A DNA stretch of 64,000 nucleotides from Rubrivivax sp. (GTDB taxonomy: Bacteria; Pseudomonadota; Gammaproteobacteria; Burkholderiales; Burkholderiaceae_C). The position numbers were made by a program, and so were the translations under genes. Of the stretch, positions 28,212 through 36,187 are shown piece after piece (the first letter of the stretch is position 1; the number at the start of each line of letters is the position of its first letter). The notes under the pieces are model-generated. The model searched no databases. It saw only the letters and a program-made list of their open reading frames with translations, and had not been told where the DNA came from. Where the stretch lies: contig JAIYCR010000040.1 in assembly GCA_027487905.1 (NCBI GenBank), positions 150,041-214,040 on the forward strand. The letters run 5' to 3'.

Positions 28212-29726
28212 TCAGCCGAGTCCGGCGCGCTGCAGTGCGGCCTTCAGGGCCACGCCTTCGGCGTCGCGCAGGGCCGCTTGTCGAAGATCGGCCAGGGTGG
28301 CGGCGGCGTCCGGTCGCCCGGTCATCCGGCGTGCTGCCTGCACCAGGCGATCGAAGCGGCTGCTGCCGCGGGCATGGGTGTCGCTGTAGCCCTTGACCAG
28401 GCGACGGCTGCGCAGCAGCTCGACGGCCAGCGCATAGTCGGTCTCGAGCGCCCGCGAAACCTCGGCCAGCCAGGCCTCCAGGTGGGCCATCTCTTCGGCA
28501 TGCCGGCGGTTGCCGCGTCGCCAGCGCCGCAGCCCTGCGGCCAGGCGCAGCTGCAGGTGCCCGCGCACGGTGTGGGTGTGAAGCCGGCGCCCGCGGTCCA
28601 GCCGGGCGGCCAGGCGGGCCTTCAGCGCGGGCCGCTTGTCCAGCCGCTCGGCCCAGCGCAGCGGCATCAGGCCCATGACCTCTTCCAGGCGGGGATGGAA
28701 ATACTCCTCGGTGCCCACCACGTCGTCGGCCGTGGCGGCCACTTCGCCGCGGATGCGGCGGGCGCGGTCCGGTCGCGTCTTGAGATCGGCCACCCGGATC
28801 ACGTCGTCGTAGCTCATCGCCACGGCAATCCAGCGGGCGGCCTCGATGGTGAGGGCATGGCCCTGGGCGGCGCCGTCGCGCCGCGCGAAAGTGGCTACGC
28901 GGTCGAGGTATTCCGCCCCGTAGGCGACGTCCTGCCAGTCGACCACGCGGGCCAGGCCTTCGCCCAGCCAATCGTGGGCGGCCGGCGGGAAGTCGCTGCG
29001 GACGCGGTCGACAAGGCCCTGCAGTTGTGGCGAGGCGGCCTTGGCGGGCAGTGGCCTTGGCGGCGTCTCGGCCACCGCGCCCGGGGCCGGCAGCGGCTGG
29101 GCGGGCGGGCCGTCGCGCGCGGCCTGGGCGGCTTCACGCAACGCAGCCAGGCTCGCCTTTACGCCCACGCCGGCCCGCTCGACCACCGCTTCGAAAGCAG
29201 CCTGGTCGAAGGGCAGTGCGCCGCTGCCGGCCAGCGCCCCGAAGAGGCTGGCCGAGATGACGCTGCCGTGGCGCAGTGCCAGCGCCTGCAGGTCGGCTGC
29301 GACCAGGTGGCGGGCGTGGCCTTGCAGTTCGCGCAGCACGGCGGCGCTGTCGGCGATGCCATTGCCCGGCACCATCTTCTCCTGCACCGAGTAGGTCCGG
29401 TGGGTGCTGGCGATGAGGGTGGTGCGCTCGCGGGTGATGAGGCCGCGGTCCAGCGCACGGCCGGCCTCCATCAGCTCGGCGGCGATGGCAATGTCCACGT
29501 CGCCGGGTACGGCCATCTGTGCGAGCACCGGCTCGCGGCCAGGTGTGGGCTCGACGATCTCCAGGTAGTAGATGGTCGCGCCGGTGCGTTGAGCCACGCC
29601 GGCCACCGAAGTGGACTGCGCGGTCCATCCGGCCGACTCGGCCAGGTCGACGATCCAGTCGACCAGCACGCCGCCGCCCTGTCCGCCCAGGGCCATCACC
29701 GCGATGTGCAGGCTGCGCGGGTTCAC
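28212..29726 (-). CDS. iorB: Indolepyruvate ferredoxin oxidoreductase, beta subunit (long form)
   Basis: IorB carries the gamma-domain of the 2-oxoacid oxidoreductase that turns aryl pyruvates into aryl-acetyl-CoA with IorA. The N-terminal ~190 residues match the pyruvate-ferredoxin oxidoreductase gamma fold (IAVMALGGQGGGVLVDWIV). The remaining ~310 residues form a helical extension (for example HARGSSRFDRLVQAARRM) absent from archaeal IorB. The start is GTG at 29726, overlapping the iorA stop as GTGA, which fixes a 504-residue product. An 87-base gap separates it from the TctC-type gene. Confidence 0.9.
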   Translation of the reverse strand: MNPRSLHIAVMALGGQGGGVLVDWIVDLAESAGWTAQSTSVAGVAQRTGATIYYLEIVEPTPGREPVLAQMAVPGDVDIAIAAELMEAGRALDRGLITRERTTLIASTHRTYSVQEKMVPGNGIADSAAVLRELQGHARHLVAADLQALALRHGSVISASLFGALAGSGALPFDQAAFEAVVERAGVGVKASLAALREAAQAARDGPPAQPLPAPGAVAETPPRPLPAKAASPQLQGLVDRVRSDFPPAAHDWLGEGLARVVDWQDVAYGAEYLDRVATFARRDGAAQGHALTIEAARWIAVAMSYDDVIRVADLKTRPDRARRIRGEVAATADDVVGTEEYFHPRLEEVMGLMPLRWAERLDKRPALKARLAARLDRGRRLHTHTVRGHLQLRLAAGLRRWRRGNRRHAEEMAHLEAWLAEVSRALETDYALAVELLRSRRLVKGYSDTHARGSSRFDRLVQAARRMTGRPDAAATLADLRQAALRDAEGVALKAALQRAGLG

Positions 29727-31948
29727 GTCGCGTGCAGCGCGCGGGTGGCGCGCTCGCGTTCGCTTCGGGCCTGCAGCCAGCCGAGCACGGCAGCGCGCAG
29801 CCGCGCACGCCACCGCTCGGCAGCGCCGGGGTTGTGCACCTTGTGCGCCTTGTAGAAGGACGGGCACAGCACGGCCGCGTCGGCGACCTCGCCGCAGTGG
29901 CCGCAGGCCACGCAGCTGTCATCCACCTGGGCCACAGGGTCTGGCTTGAGGGCGTCGCCGCTGGGCGCGAGCGTCAGGCTCGGGCAACCGGAGATCCGCA
30001 TGCAGGCGTGGTCGCCCGAGCACACCGCGGCGTCGACACCGAAGCGCTCGTGCAGCACCCGCTCGCCGGCCTTGACGGCCCGGGCCTTCAGCGGCTTTTC
30101 TCGACGCTGCCGGTTGAGCATGCATTCGCTTTGCGCGATGACCACCTTCGGGCCCTTGAACGGAGTGGTCAGCGCCTCGCGCAGTGCCGCCCGCATCGCG
30201 GTGACGTCGTAGGTGTGGGTAAGGGTGCGCACCCATTCCACGCCGACGCCGCGTACCGCGTTCTCGATCGGGTGCAAGAGGCTGCGGTTGGGGTTGTGCC
30301 CGCGCGAAGACGGCACATCCTGGCCCCCGGTGGCCGCCGAGTAGTTGTTGTCGACGATGACGAAGACGTTGTCCTGGCGGTTGAACACGGCGTTGGCGAT
30401 GCCCGAGGTCAGGCCGTTGTGCCAGAAACCGCCGTCGCCCATGAAGGCAACGGCCCGGCGCGAGGCACCGAGCGATGCACCGGCCGCGAAGGCCGACGCG
30501 CTGCTCGCGCCCAGGCCGTAGCCCATCGTCGTGGCCCCCAGGTTGAAGGGCGGCATGATGGAAAAAAGGTGGCAGCCGATGTCGGCGGACACATGGTGCA
30601 TGCCCAGTTCCTGCTCGACGAGCTTGAACGACGAGAAGATGGGCCGCTCCGGGCAGCCGGTGCACAGGCCGGGCGGGCGGGGCGGCAGCAGGGGGCCCAC
30701 CGCGGCGGCCCGTGGCGCGGTGGCCGCAGTCACGGCGATGGCCTCCGTCGGGTGTGCGTCGGAGGCGGGGCTTCGGCTCGACGTGGGCAGGGCCACCGGC
30801 ACCGGCCTGGCCAGTGCGGCGGGGTAGCGGCGCTCCAGGAAGCCGCGCAGCGCATCGCGCAGCACGGCCACCGTGTAGTCCCCGCCCATGGGCAGCAGGT
30901 CCTTGCCGTGCACGGCGGTGCTGCTGTCGTGCCGGCGCAGGATGGCGTGCAGGTTCTGTTCGAGGTAGTCGGGCTGGCCCTCCTCGACCATCAGCACCGC
31001 CCGCTTGCCTTCGCAGAAGCGCAGCACCTCCGACTCGACCAGGGGGTAGGTGACGTTCAGAACGTACAGCGGCACGCGGCTCTGGCCGAAGAGATCGGCC
31101 AGCCCGAGCAGCTTGAGTGCGCGCAGCACCGTGTGCGTCATGCCGCCTTGCACGATGACACCCACCGAGCCGATGTCCCCGTCGCGCAGCTCGTTCAAGC
31201 CGCGCTCGGTGATGAAACGGGCCGCGGCTGGCCAGCGCTGCTGAATCTTCTCGCGTTCGTGCAGGAAGGACGCCGGTGGCAGCACGATGCGGCTGACGTC
31301 GCGGGTGGGCGCCTCCAGCGCCTGCTTGAGCGAGAAGGCAGGCCGGCGGTTCTCGCGCGTGATGAAGCGCCCGTGCAGGTGACACGAGCGGATGCGCAGC
31401 TCGAGCATCACCGGCGTGTTCGTCGCCTCGGACAGTTCGAAGCCGTCGTGCACCGCCTGCACGATGGCGGGTAGCGTAGGCCGGGGGTCCATCAGCCACA
31501 TCTGCGACTTCATCGCGAAGGCGTGGGTGCGCTCCTGCATGATGCTGGAGCCCTCGCCATAGTCTTCGCCCACGATGATCAGGGCGCCGCCGGTCACGCC
31601 GCCGGAGGCCAGGTTGGCCAGCGCGTCGCTGGCCACGTTGGTGCCCACCGTGCTTTTCCAGGTCACCGCGCCGCGCACCGGGTAGTTCACCGAGGCGGAC
31701 AGGGCCGCAGCGGCAGCGGCCTCGCTGGCCGCCGGTTCGAAGTAGACGCCCAGGTCCTGCAGGATGGGCTGGGCATCGGCCAGCACGTCCATCAGGTGCG
31801 AGATGGGCGCGCCCTGGTAGCCGGTGACGTAGCCCACGCCGCATTCGAGCAGCGCCTTGGTGACGGCGAGGATGCCCTCGCCGCGGAATTCGGTGCCGGC
31901 CGGGACCGTCAGTTGCCGGACCTCTCGGGCGAAGGAACGCTCGGCCAT
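29723..31948 (-). CDS. iorA: Indolepyruvate ferredoxin oxidoreductase, alpha subunit
   Basis: This 741-residue subunit binds thiamine diphosphate and FeS clusters. The N-terminal pyrimidine domain includes GYVTGYQGAPISHLMDVL. The TPP-binding GDG...NN motif appears as FMGDGGFWHNG and VIVDNNYSAATGG near residues 500-530. A CTGCPERP motif precedes it, and the C-terminal ferredoxin-like region has cysteine clusters (GDHACMRISGCPSL; CVACGHCGEVADAAVLCPSF). The first cluster has fewer cysteines than a full CxxCxxCxxxC set. It begins 10 bases after the cyclase gene. Confidence 0.94.
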   Translation of the reverse strand: MAERSFAREVRQLTVPAGTEFRGEGILAVTKALLECGVGYVTGYQGAPISHLMDVLADAQPILQDLGVYFEPAASEAAAAAALSASVNYPVRGAVTWKSTVGTNVASDALANLASGGVTGGALIIVGEDYGEGSSIMQERTHAFAMKSQMWLMDPRPTLPAIVQAVHDGFELSEATNTPVMLELRIRSCHLHGRFITRENRRPAFSLKQALEAPTRDVSRIVLPPASFLHEREKIQQRWPAAARFITERGLNELRDGDIGSVGVIVQGGMTHTVLRALKLLGLADLFGQSRVPLYVLNVTYPLVESEVLRFCEGKRAVLMVEEGQPDYLEQNLHAILRRHDSSTAVHGKDLLPMGGDYTVAVLRDALRGFLERRYPAALARPVPVALPTSSRSPASDAHPTEAIAVTAATAPRAAAVGPLLPPRPPGLCTGCPERPIFSSFKLVEQELGMHHVSADIGCHLFSIMPPFNLGATTMGYGLGASSASAFAAGASLGASRRAVAFMGDGGFWHNGLTSGIANAVFNRQDNVFVIVDNNYSAATGGQDVPSSRGHNPNRSLLHPIENAVRGVGVEWVRTLTHTYDVTAMRAALREALTTPFKGPKVVIAQSECMLNRQRREKPLKARAVKAGERVLHERFGVDAAVCSGDHACMRISGCPSLTLAPSGDALKPDPVAQVDDSCVACGHCGEVADAAVLCPSFYKAHKVHNPGAAERWRARLRAAVLGWLQARSERERATRALHAT

Positions 31949-31958
31949 GCCGTGTCCT

Positions 31959-32741
31959 TCAGGCCGGCACGAGGGCCAGCACCCGCAGCGGCGAGCCCGA
32001 GCCGCCGCGGATCTTCAGCGGCGCGGCCACGATCACCGCGCCGGTCGGGGGCAGCAGGTCCAGGTTCATCAGGCACTGCAGGCCGTACTTGTTCGCCCCG
32101 TGCATCAGCGTGTGGCAGGGATAGGCCAGGGGCCACGCGTAGGACTGTCCGGCGTCGGTGTTGATGGTCTCCACGCCGAAGCCGCGCACATCGCGCTGGA
32201 CCAGGAACTCGACCGCGGCCTGGGTGGGCCCCGGGGTGTGGGCGCCGTCCTCGCGCAGGTTCACGAAGCGGGCGGGATCGACGATGCGCCGGCTCCAGTC
32301 GGTGCGAAAGAGCAGCCACGCGCCCGCCGGAATGCGGCCGTGCCGTGCCTCCCAGTGCTCGAGGAAGGGCAGGTCCAGTGTCCAGTCGTCGTTGCCCGCC
32401 ACCTCGGCGCTGGCGTCCACCACGCAGGCCGGGCCGATGAACTGCCGGGCCTCGATGGTGTCCACGCTGTTGTGCGGGTGCTCGCGCCCGGTGATCCAGT
32501 GCACCGGTGCGTCGAAGTGGGTGCCGGTGTGCTCGCCGCAGGAGAAGTTGTTCCAGTACCAGCCGGGGCCGCGCTCGTCGTACTGGCAGATCGTCTCCTG
32601 GCGGAAGGCCCACACCTGGCCGAACTGCGGGGGCAGCACGAGCGCGGGGAAGTCGGGCGACAGGGTCTGGGTCAGATCGACCACGCGCAGGGACCCGCTG
32701 GCCAGCGCGGCGGCGAAATCGGCGAGGCGGGGGGCGGTCAT
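31959..32741 (-). CDS. Cyclase-family (kynurenine formamidase-like) metal-dependent hydrolase
   Basis: The 260-residue protein has the HxGTHxDxPxH metal site (EHTGTHFDAPVHW, near residues 75-87), the mark of the cyclase/kynurenine formamidase family. These enzymes hydrolyse amides or lactones of aromatic metabolites. It is the first gene of the ior cluster, so an aromatic amino-acid catabolite such as N-formylkynurenine is a reasonable but unproved substrate. ATG 32741 is preferred; a TTG four codons upstream is possible. Confidence 0.87.
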   Translation of the reverse strand: MTAPRLADFAAALASGSLRVVDLTQTLSPDFPALVLPPQFGQVWAFRQETICQYDERGPGWYWNNFSCGEHTGTHFDAPVHWITGREHPHNSVDTIEARQFIGPACVVDASAEVAGNDDWTLDLPFLEHWEARHGRIPAGAWLLFRTDWSRRIVDPARFVNLREDGAHTPGPTQAAVEFLVQRDVRGFGVETINTDAGQSYAWPLAYPCHTLMHGANKYGLQCLMNLDLLPPTGAVIVAAPLKIRGGSGSPLRVLALVPA

Positions 32742-32801
32742 GCGGACTTTCAAGGCGCCGACGACAGGCGGCGACCGACCGGCATGCTCGCTTCCGCCGG
32801 G

Positions 32802-32880
32802 CGCTGCGGTCTATCCGCTTTTCGCTGCGGGCTGTCCGCTCCCCGAAACGCCAGGGAAGACCCTGGGGCGCTGCGGGCTG
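32802..32880. repeat. Short imperfect direct repeats beside the slyB-like gene
   Basis: CGCTGCGG-CT-TCCGCT occurs at 32802-32819 and 32823-32840 with two differences, and a partial third copy CGCTGCGGGCTG lies at 32869-32880. A perfect 6-bp hairpin CCAGGG-AAGA-CCCTGG sits at 32851-32866 between them. The function is unknown. Confidence 0.6.
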
Positions 32881-32881
32881 G

Positions 32882-33355
32882 CTAGCGCGTGCCGGAAGGC
32901 GGGGCCTTGGTCACGCGCGTCTTGCCGCCGGTGGACACGAGGATGACGGCGTCGCCGGGGGCGATCTTCTCGTTGCCCTCGGCCTGGATGACGGCCCGCC
33001 GTTCGCCGTTGCGCAGCTGCAGCAGGTATTCGACGCCCGTCTCGCGGGTGCCGGCGCGTTCCACCGCATTGCCCACCACCGCACCGGCCACCGCGCCGAG
33101 CACGCCCACGATGGCGCCCTCGCGCCGCCCGCCGACGCCGGCGCCGGCGATGCCGCCCACCACGCCGCCGGCGGTGGCGCCGATGCCGCTCTGGCTGCCG
33201 TCCACCGTGACGGTGCGGGTGGACAGCACGACGGCGTCCTGAACCTGGGACAGGCGCTGGGCATCGCCGCGCTGCACGACGTCCGGGCTGGTGGTGGAGC
33301 ATGCCGCCAGCAGGGTGGCGGCACTGAGGATGAGGGGGCGGGCGAAACGGCGCAT
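32882..33355 (-). CDS. Glycine-zipper outer-membrane lipoprotein (SlyB/Pcp-like)
   Basis: The 157-residue product has a lipoprotein signal with lipobox LLAAC (Cys about residue 19). A glycine zipper stretch (GIGATAGGVVGGIAGAGVGG then VGVLGAVAGAVVGNAV) is typical of the SlyB/17-kDa antigen family. The C-terminal domain (YLLQLRNGERRAVIQ) is soluble. It probably stabilises the outer membrane. It is divergent from glk. Confidence 0.9.
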   Translation of the reverse strand: MRRFARPLILSAATLLAACSTTSPDVVQRGDAQRLSQVQDAVVLSTRTVTVDGSQSGIGATAGGVVGGIAGAGVGGRREGAIVGVLGAVAGAVVGNAVERAGTRETGVEYLLQLRNGERRAVIQAEGNEKIAPGDAVILVSTGGKTRVTKAPPSGTR

Positions 33356-33464
33356 GCGGGTACCTCCAGGGCTTTGCACACATTGTCCACCCGCCGGGCA
33401 CCGCGGTGACGGGCCGCGGGCGGCACACTTGCCCAGCCCGAGACCTATTGCAGAACCTGCGCCG

Positions 33465-34502
33465 ATGACGACCCCTTCCACGCGCCCGCTCGAGCCGAAC
33501 GCCCCGCGACAGCCCGGCGCTGCGCGGCTGCTGGCCGACCTGGGTGGCACGAACGCCCGCTTCGCCTGGCAGGCGGGGCCGGGTGCGCCGCTGCGCGAGC
33601 TGCGGGTGCTGGCCGCAGCCGACTTCCCCAGCGTGCTCGACGCGGCCGAGCACTACCTGGATGGGCTGGCCCCGGCGCATGCCCGGCCCGTGCACGCCGC
33701 CCTGGGCATCGCCAACCCGGTGGACGGCGACCGGGTGCGCATGACCAACCACGCCTGGTCCTTCTCGATCGCGCAGTTGCGCGAGGCGCTGGGGCTGGAG
33801 CGCCTTGTGGTGATCAACGATTTCGAAGCGCTGGCCCGCGCGCTGCCGCTGCTGCAGCCGCACGAGACGCGGGCTCTGAGCCCGGGTTCGGGCTTGGCCG
33901 GGTCCCGCGCGCCGATCGGCCTGATCGGACCGGGCACCGGGCTGGGCGTGGGCGCCCTGGTGCCCGTCGCCCCGGGCCGGTGGCGGGCCTTGGCCACCGA
34001 GGGCGGTCATGTGAGCCTGGCCACCCACGATGCACGCGAGGACGCGGTGCTGGCCTGCCTGCGGCAACGCTTCGGCCATGTGTCGGCCGAGCGGGTGGTG
34101 TCCGGCCCCGGCCTGGTGAACCTCCATCAGGCCCTGTGCGCCATCGACGGCGTGCCGGCTGCGAGCGCGCTCGCAGCGCGCGACCTCACGTCCGACCCGC
34201 CCCGGGCCGATCTCGACGCGGCCCGGGTGGAGGAGGTGATCGGGCTGTTCCTGGGCTTCCTGGGCAGTACAGCCGGCAACCTCGCACTCACCTTGGGCGC
34301 ACGCGGCGGCGTCTACATCGCAGGCGGCATCGTGCCGCGCCTGTCACCGCAGCGGGTCGCCCGGTCCTCCCTGCAGGCCCGATTCGTCGGGAAGGGGCGC
34401 TTCGAGCCCTGGCTGCAGGACATTGCACTGCGCCTCATCGTGAGCGCGGAGTCGCCCGCACTGCGGGGTGCGGCGCTGGCGCTGGACGACCCGACCGGCT
34501 GA
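33465..34502 (+). CDS. glk: Glucokinase
   Basis: The 345-residue ROK-independent, proteobacterial-type glucokinase phosphorylates glucose with ATP. Motifs are LLADLGGTNARFAW near residues 22-35, NDFEALARALP, IGPGTGLGVGALVP and the TEGGHVSLA loop. The start at 33465 (MTTPSTRPLE) puts a ~20-residue proline-rich leader before the ATP-binding strand. It converges on the HNH endonuclease gene with a 15-base gap. Confidence 0.95.
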   Translation: MTTPSTRPLEPNAPRQPGAARLLADLGGTNARFAWQAGPGAPLRELRVLAAADFPSVLDAAEHYLDGLAPAHARPVHAALGIANPVDGDRVRMTNHAWSFSIAQLREALGLERLVVINDFEALARALPLLQPHETRALSPGSGLAGSRAPIGLIGPGTGLGVGALVPVAPGRWRALATEGGHVSLATHDAREDAVLACLRQRFGHVSAERVVSGPGLVNLHQALCAIDGVPAASALAARDLTSDPPRADLDAARVEEVIGLFLGFLGSTAGNLALTLGARGGVYIAGGIVPRLSPQRVARSSLQARFVGKGRFEPWLQDIALRLIVSAESPALRGAALALDDPTG

Positions 34503-34517
34503 GCCGACGCGGCGGCC

Positions 34518-35075
34518 TCAGCCGCGCAGGCGGCTGTGACGCGGGACGCTGGCGAGCAGGAAGTCCATCTGGTCGGTGACGATGCGCCGACCCCGCAGGA
34601 TCATGTCCTCGTGCAGGCTGGGCACGTAGGGCAGGTAGAAGAGGCTCAGCCCCATTTCCTGCGGCAGCCGGTTGCCCTTCAGGCCGTTGCAGGGACGGCA
34701 GGCGGTGATGCAGTTCATCCAGCTGTCCAGCCCGCCACGCGACGTGGGCACGATGTGCTCGCGGGTGAGCTCGTCCAGGGAAAAGCGCCGGCCGCAGTAG
34801 GCGCACACGCCGCGGTCGCGGGCGAAGAGCTTGGGGTTGGTGAGGGCGGGAATGTCGCGCCAGGCCCGGCTGGGCACCGAGCCGCGCACGGCGACGATGG
34901 GGTGGACCTCGATGCGCGACTGCAGGCCGCTGCGGCGCTGGGTTCCGCCGCGCAGCACGCAGGCCGCCTCGCCGATCGTCCAGGCGATGGAATCGCTGGC
35001 ATACAGCACGGCCGCCTCCCTGGTCGTGATCCAGGCCTGGGGCCGACCGGACACATCGAGCTGCAACACGTCCAC
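34518..35075 (-). CDS. HNH endonuclease
   Basis: The 185-residue protein has an HNH nuclease with structural zinc cysteines: CAYCGRRFSLDELTREHIVP then NCITACRPCNGLKG (two CxxC pairs, catalytic His in REHIVP). It matches a stand-alone HNH family widespread in Burkholderiales that ends VPRHSRLRG-like. The start is GTG 35075 by alignment to family N-termini (x-x-VLQLD); an AGGAGG ribosome site lies at 35080-35085, so GTG 35069 with wider spacing is also possible. Confidence 0.88.
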   Translation of the reverse strand: MDVLQLDVSGRPQAWITTREAAVLYASDSIAWTIGEAACVLRGGTQRRSGLQSRIEVHPIVAVRGSVPSRAWRDIPALTNPKLFARDRGVCAYCGRRFSLDELTREHIVPTSRGGLDSWMNCITACRPCNGLKGNRLPQEMGLSLFYLPYVPSLHEDMILRGRRIVTDQMDFLLASVPRHSRLRG

Positions 35076-35192
35076 GGAACCTCCTGTGGTGTTTGCCCGA
35101 GCGTAATGCATCCGGCCGTCAAGCCGATGAACCCGCGCCGAAGGCCCGATGCAGCCGGCCCAGGCGGCCTGCGCTGTGCGACGCCTCGCCGC

Positions 35193-35211
35193 ACTAGGTC
35201 GAATGGCCTAG
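35193..35211. promoter_or_regulatory. Second inverted repeat upstream of the TetR gene
   Basis: CTAGG at 35193-35197 and CCTAG at 35207-35211 face each other around nine bases. It could be another regulator site or part of the HNH-gene promoter; no partner protein is indicated. Confidence 0.3.
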
Positions 35212-35259
35212 AAATTACCGGGTCTTGGCGGGCGGGCCGGCTTCGGTGGGTACAGAATA

Positions 35260-35271
35260 GAACGATCGTTC
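35260..35271. promoter_or_regulatory. Perfect palindrome, probable TetR operator
   Basis: GAACGATCGTTC is a perfect 12-bp palindrome 60 bases upstream of the TetR-family start, in an AT-leaning stretch (TACAGAATA before, GTTTTTCTC after). Position and shape fit an autoregulatory TetR operator overlapping the promoter. Confidence 0.65.
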
Positions 35272-35330
35272 GTTTTTCTCTCCCCCCTGCGTTCCTGCCT
35301 CCCGGCTTTCCTTCGCACCCCAGCCCCGCC

Positions 35331-36116
35331 TTGGAAGACACCGCCCCCCACCGCCGCACCCGCGCCCATGCCAAGGGCCAGCAGACCCGCGCCGCGATCC
35401 TCGACGCGGCGCTGGGCCTGGCCTCGCACATGGGTCTGGAGGGGCTGTCCATCGGGACGCTGGCCGAGGTGACGGGCATGAGCAAGTCGGGCGTCTTCGC
35501 GCATTTCGGTTCGCGCGAGGAGCTTCAGATGGCGGTCATCCGCCAATACCACCTGAAGTTCGAGGAGGAAGTCTTCTTCCCGGCGCTGCGGCAGCCGCGC
35601 GGGCTGCCCCGCCTGCGTTGCCTCTTCGACCGCTGGATCGATCGGGTGACGCTGGAGATCGACTCCGGCTGCATCTACATCAGCGGTGCGGTCGAGTTCG
35701 ACGATCGCCCCGGCCCGGTGCGCGATGCGCTGGAGTCCATGGTCAAGACCTGGCAGGCCGCGCTGGCCCGCGCCGTGGCGTCGGCCATTGAACAGGGCCA
35801 TCTGCGCGCCGACCTGGACCCGCTGCAGATGCTCTTCGAGATCCATGGCCTCATCCTGGCGCTGCACCACGACGCCCGGTTCCTGCGCAACCCCGGGGCA
35901 GTCGGCCGGGCGCGCGCGGGCTTCGAGCGCGTGCTGTCGGACGCAGCGCCGGGCATGTCGCATGCCCGCGCGAACGCCACCGCCAAGACAGCGGTCACGA
36001 GCACATCCACCACCGCAGCCGCCAGCCCGAGGTCGGCCGGTGCGGTGCCTTCCTCGCCAGCGCCTGCGCGTTCTGCCCGCAAGGCGGCGGCGCGACGCGG
36101 CCTGCCCCTTCGCTGA
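35331..36116 (+). CDS. TetR-family regulator of the adjacent fatty-acid degradation genes
   Basis: The 261-residue protein has a TetR DNA-binding domain (TRAAILDAALGLASHMGLEG; helix-turn-helix GTLAEVTGMSKSGVFAHFGS, about residues 40-60) and a TetR_C-type ligand domain to about residue 205. A low-complexity Ala/Ser/Arg tail follows. No ATG precedes the HTH, and TTG 35331 is the best available start, though it has no clear Shine-Dalgarno. Being the first gene before fadE, it probably senses acyl-CoA, like PsrA or Bacillus FadR. Confidence 0.85.
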   Translation: MEDTAPHRRTRAHAKGQQTRAAILDAALGLASHMGLEGLSIGTLAEVTGMSKSGVFAHFGSREELQMAVIRQYHLKFEEEVFFPALRQPRGLPRLRCLFDRWIDRVTLEIDSGCIYISGAVEFDDRPGPVRDALESMVKTWQAALARAVASAIEQGHLRADLDPLQMLFEIHGLILALHHDARFLRNPGAVGRARAGFERVLSDAAPGMSHARANATAKTAVTSTSTTAAASPRSAGAVPSSPAPARSARKAAARRGLPLR

Positions 36117-36187
36117 CACCGCCGCCCCACGGCGCTGCGGCCCCTTCATCCGATCCACCTGCATCCACCCTCCGCCAAGGACCTGCC

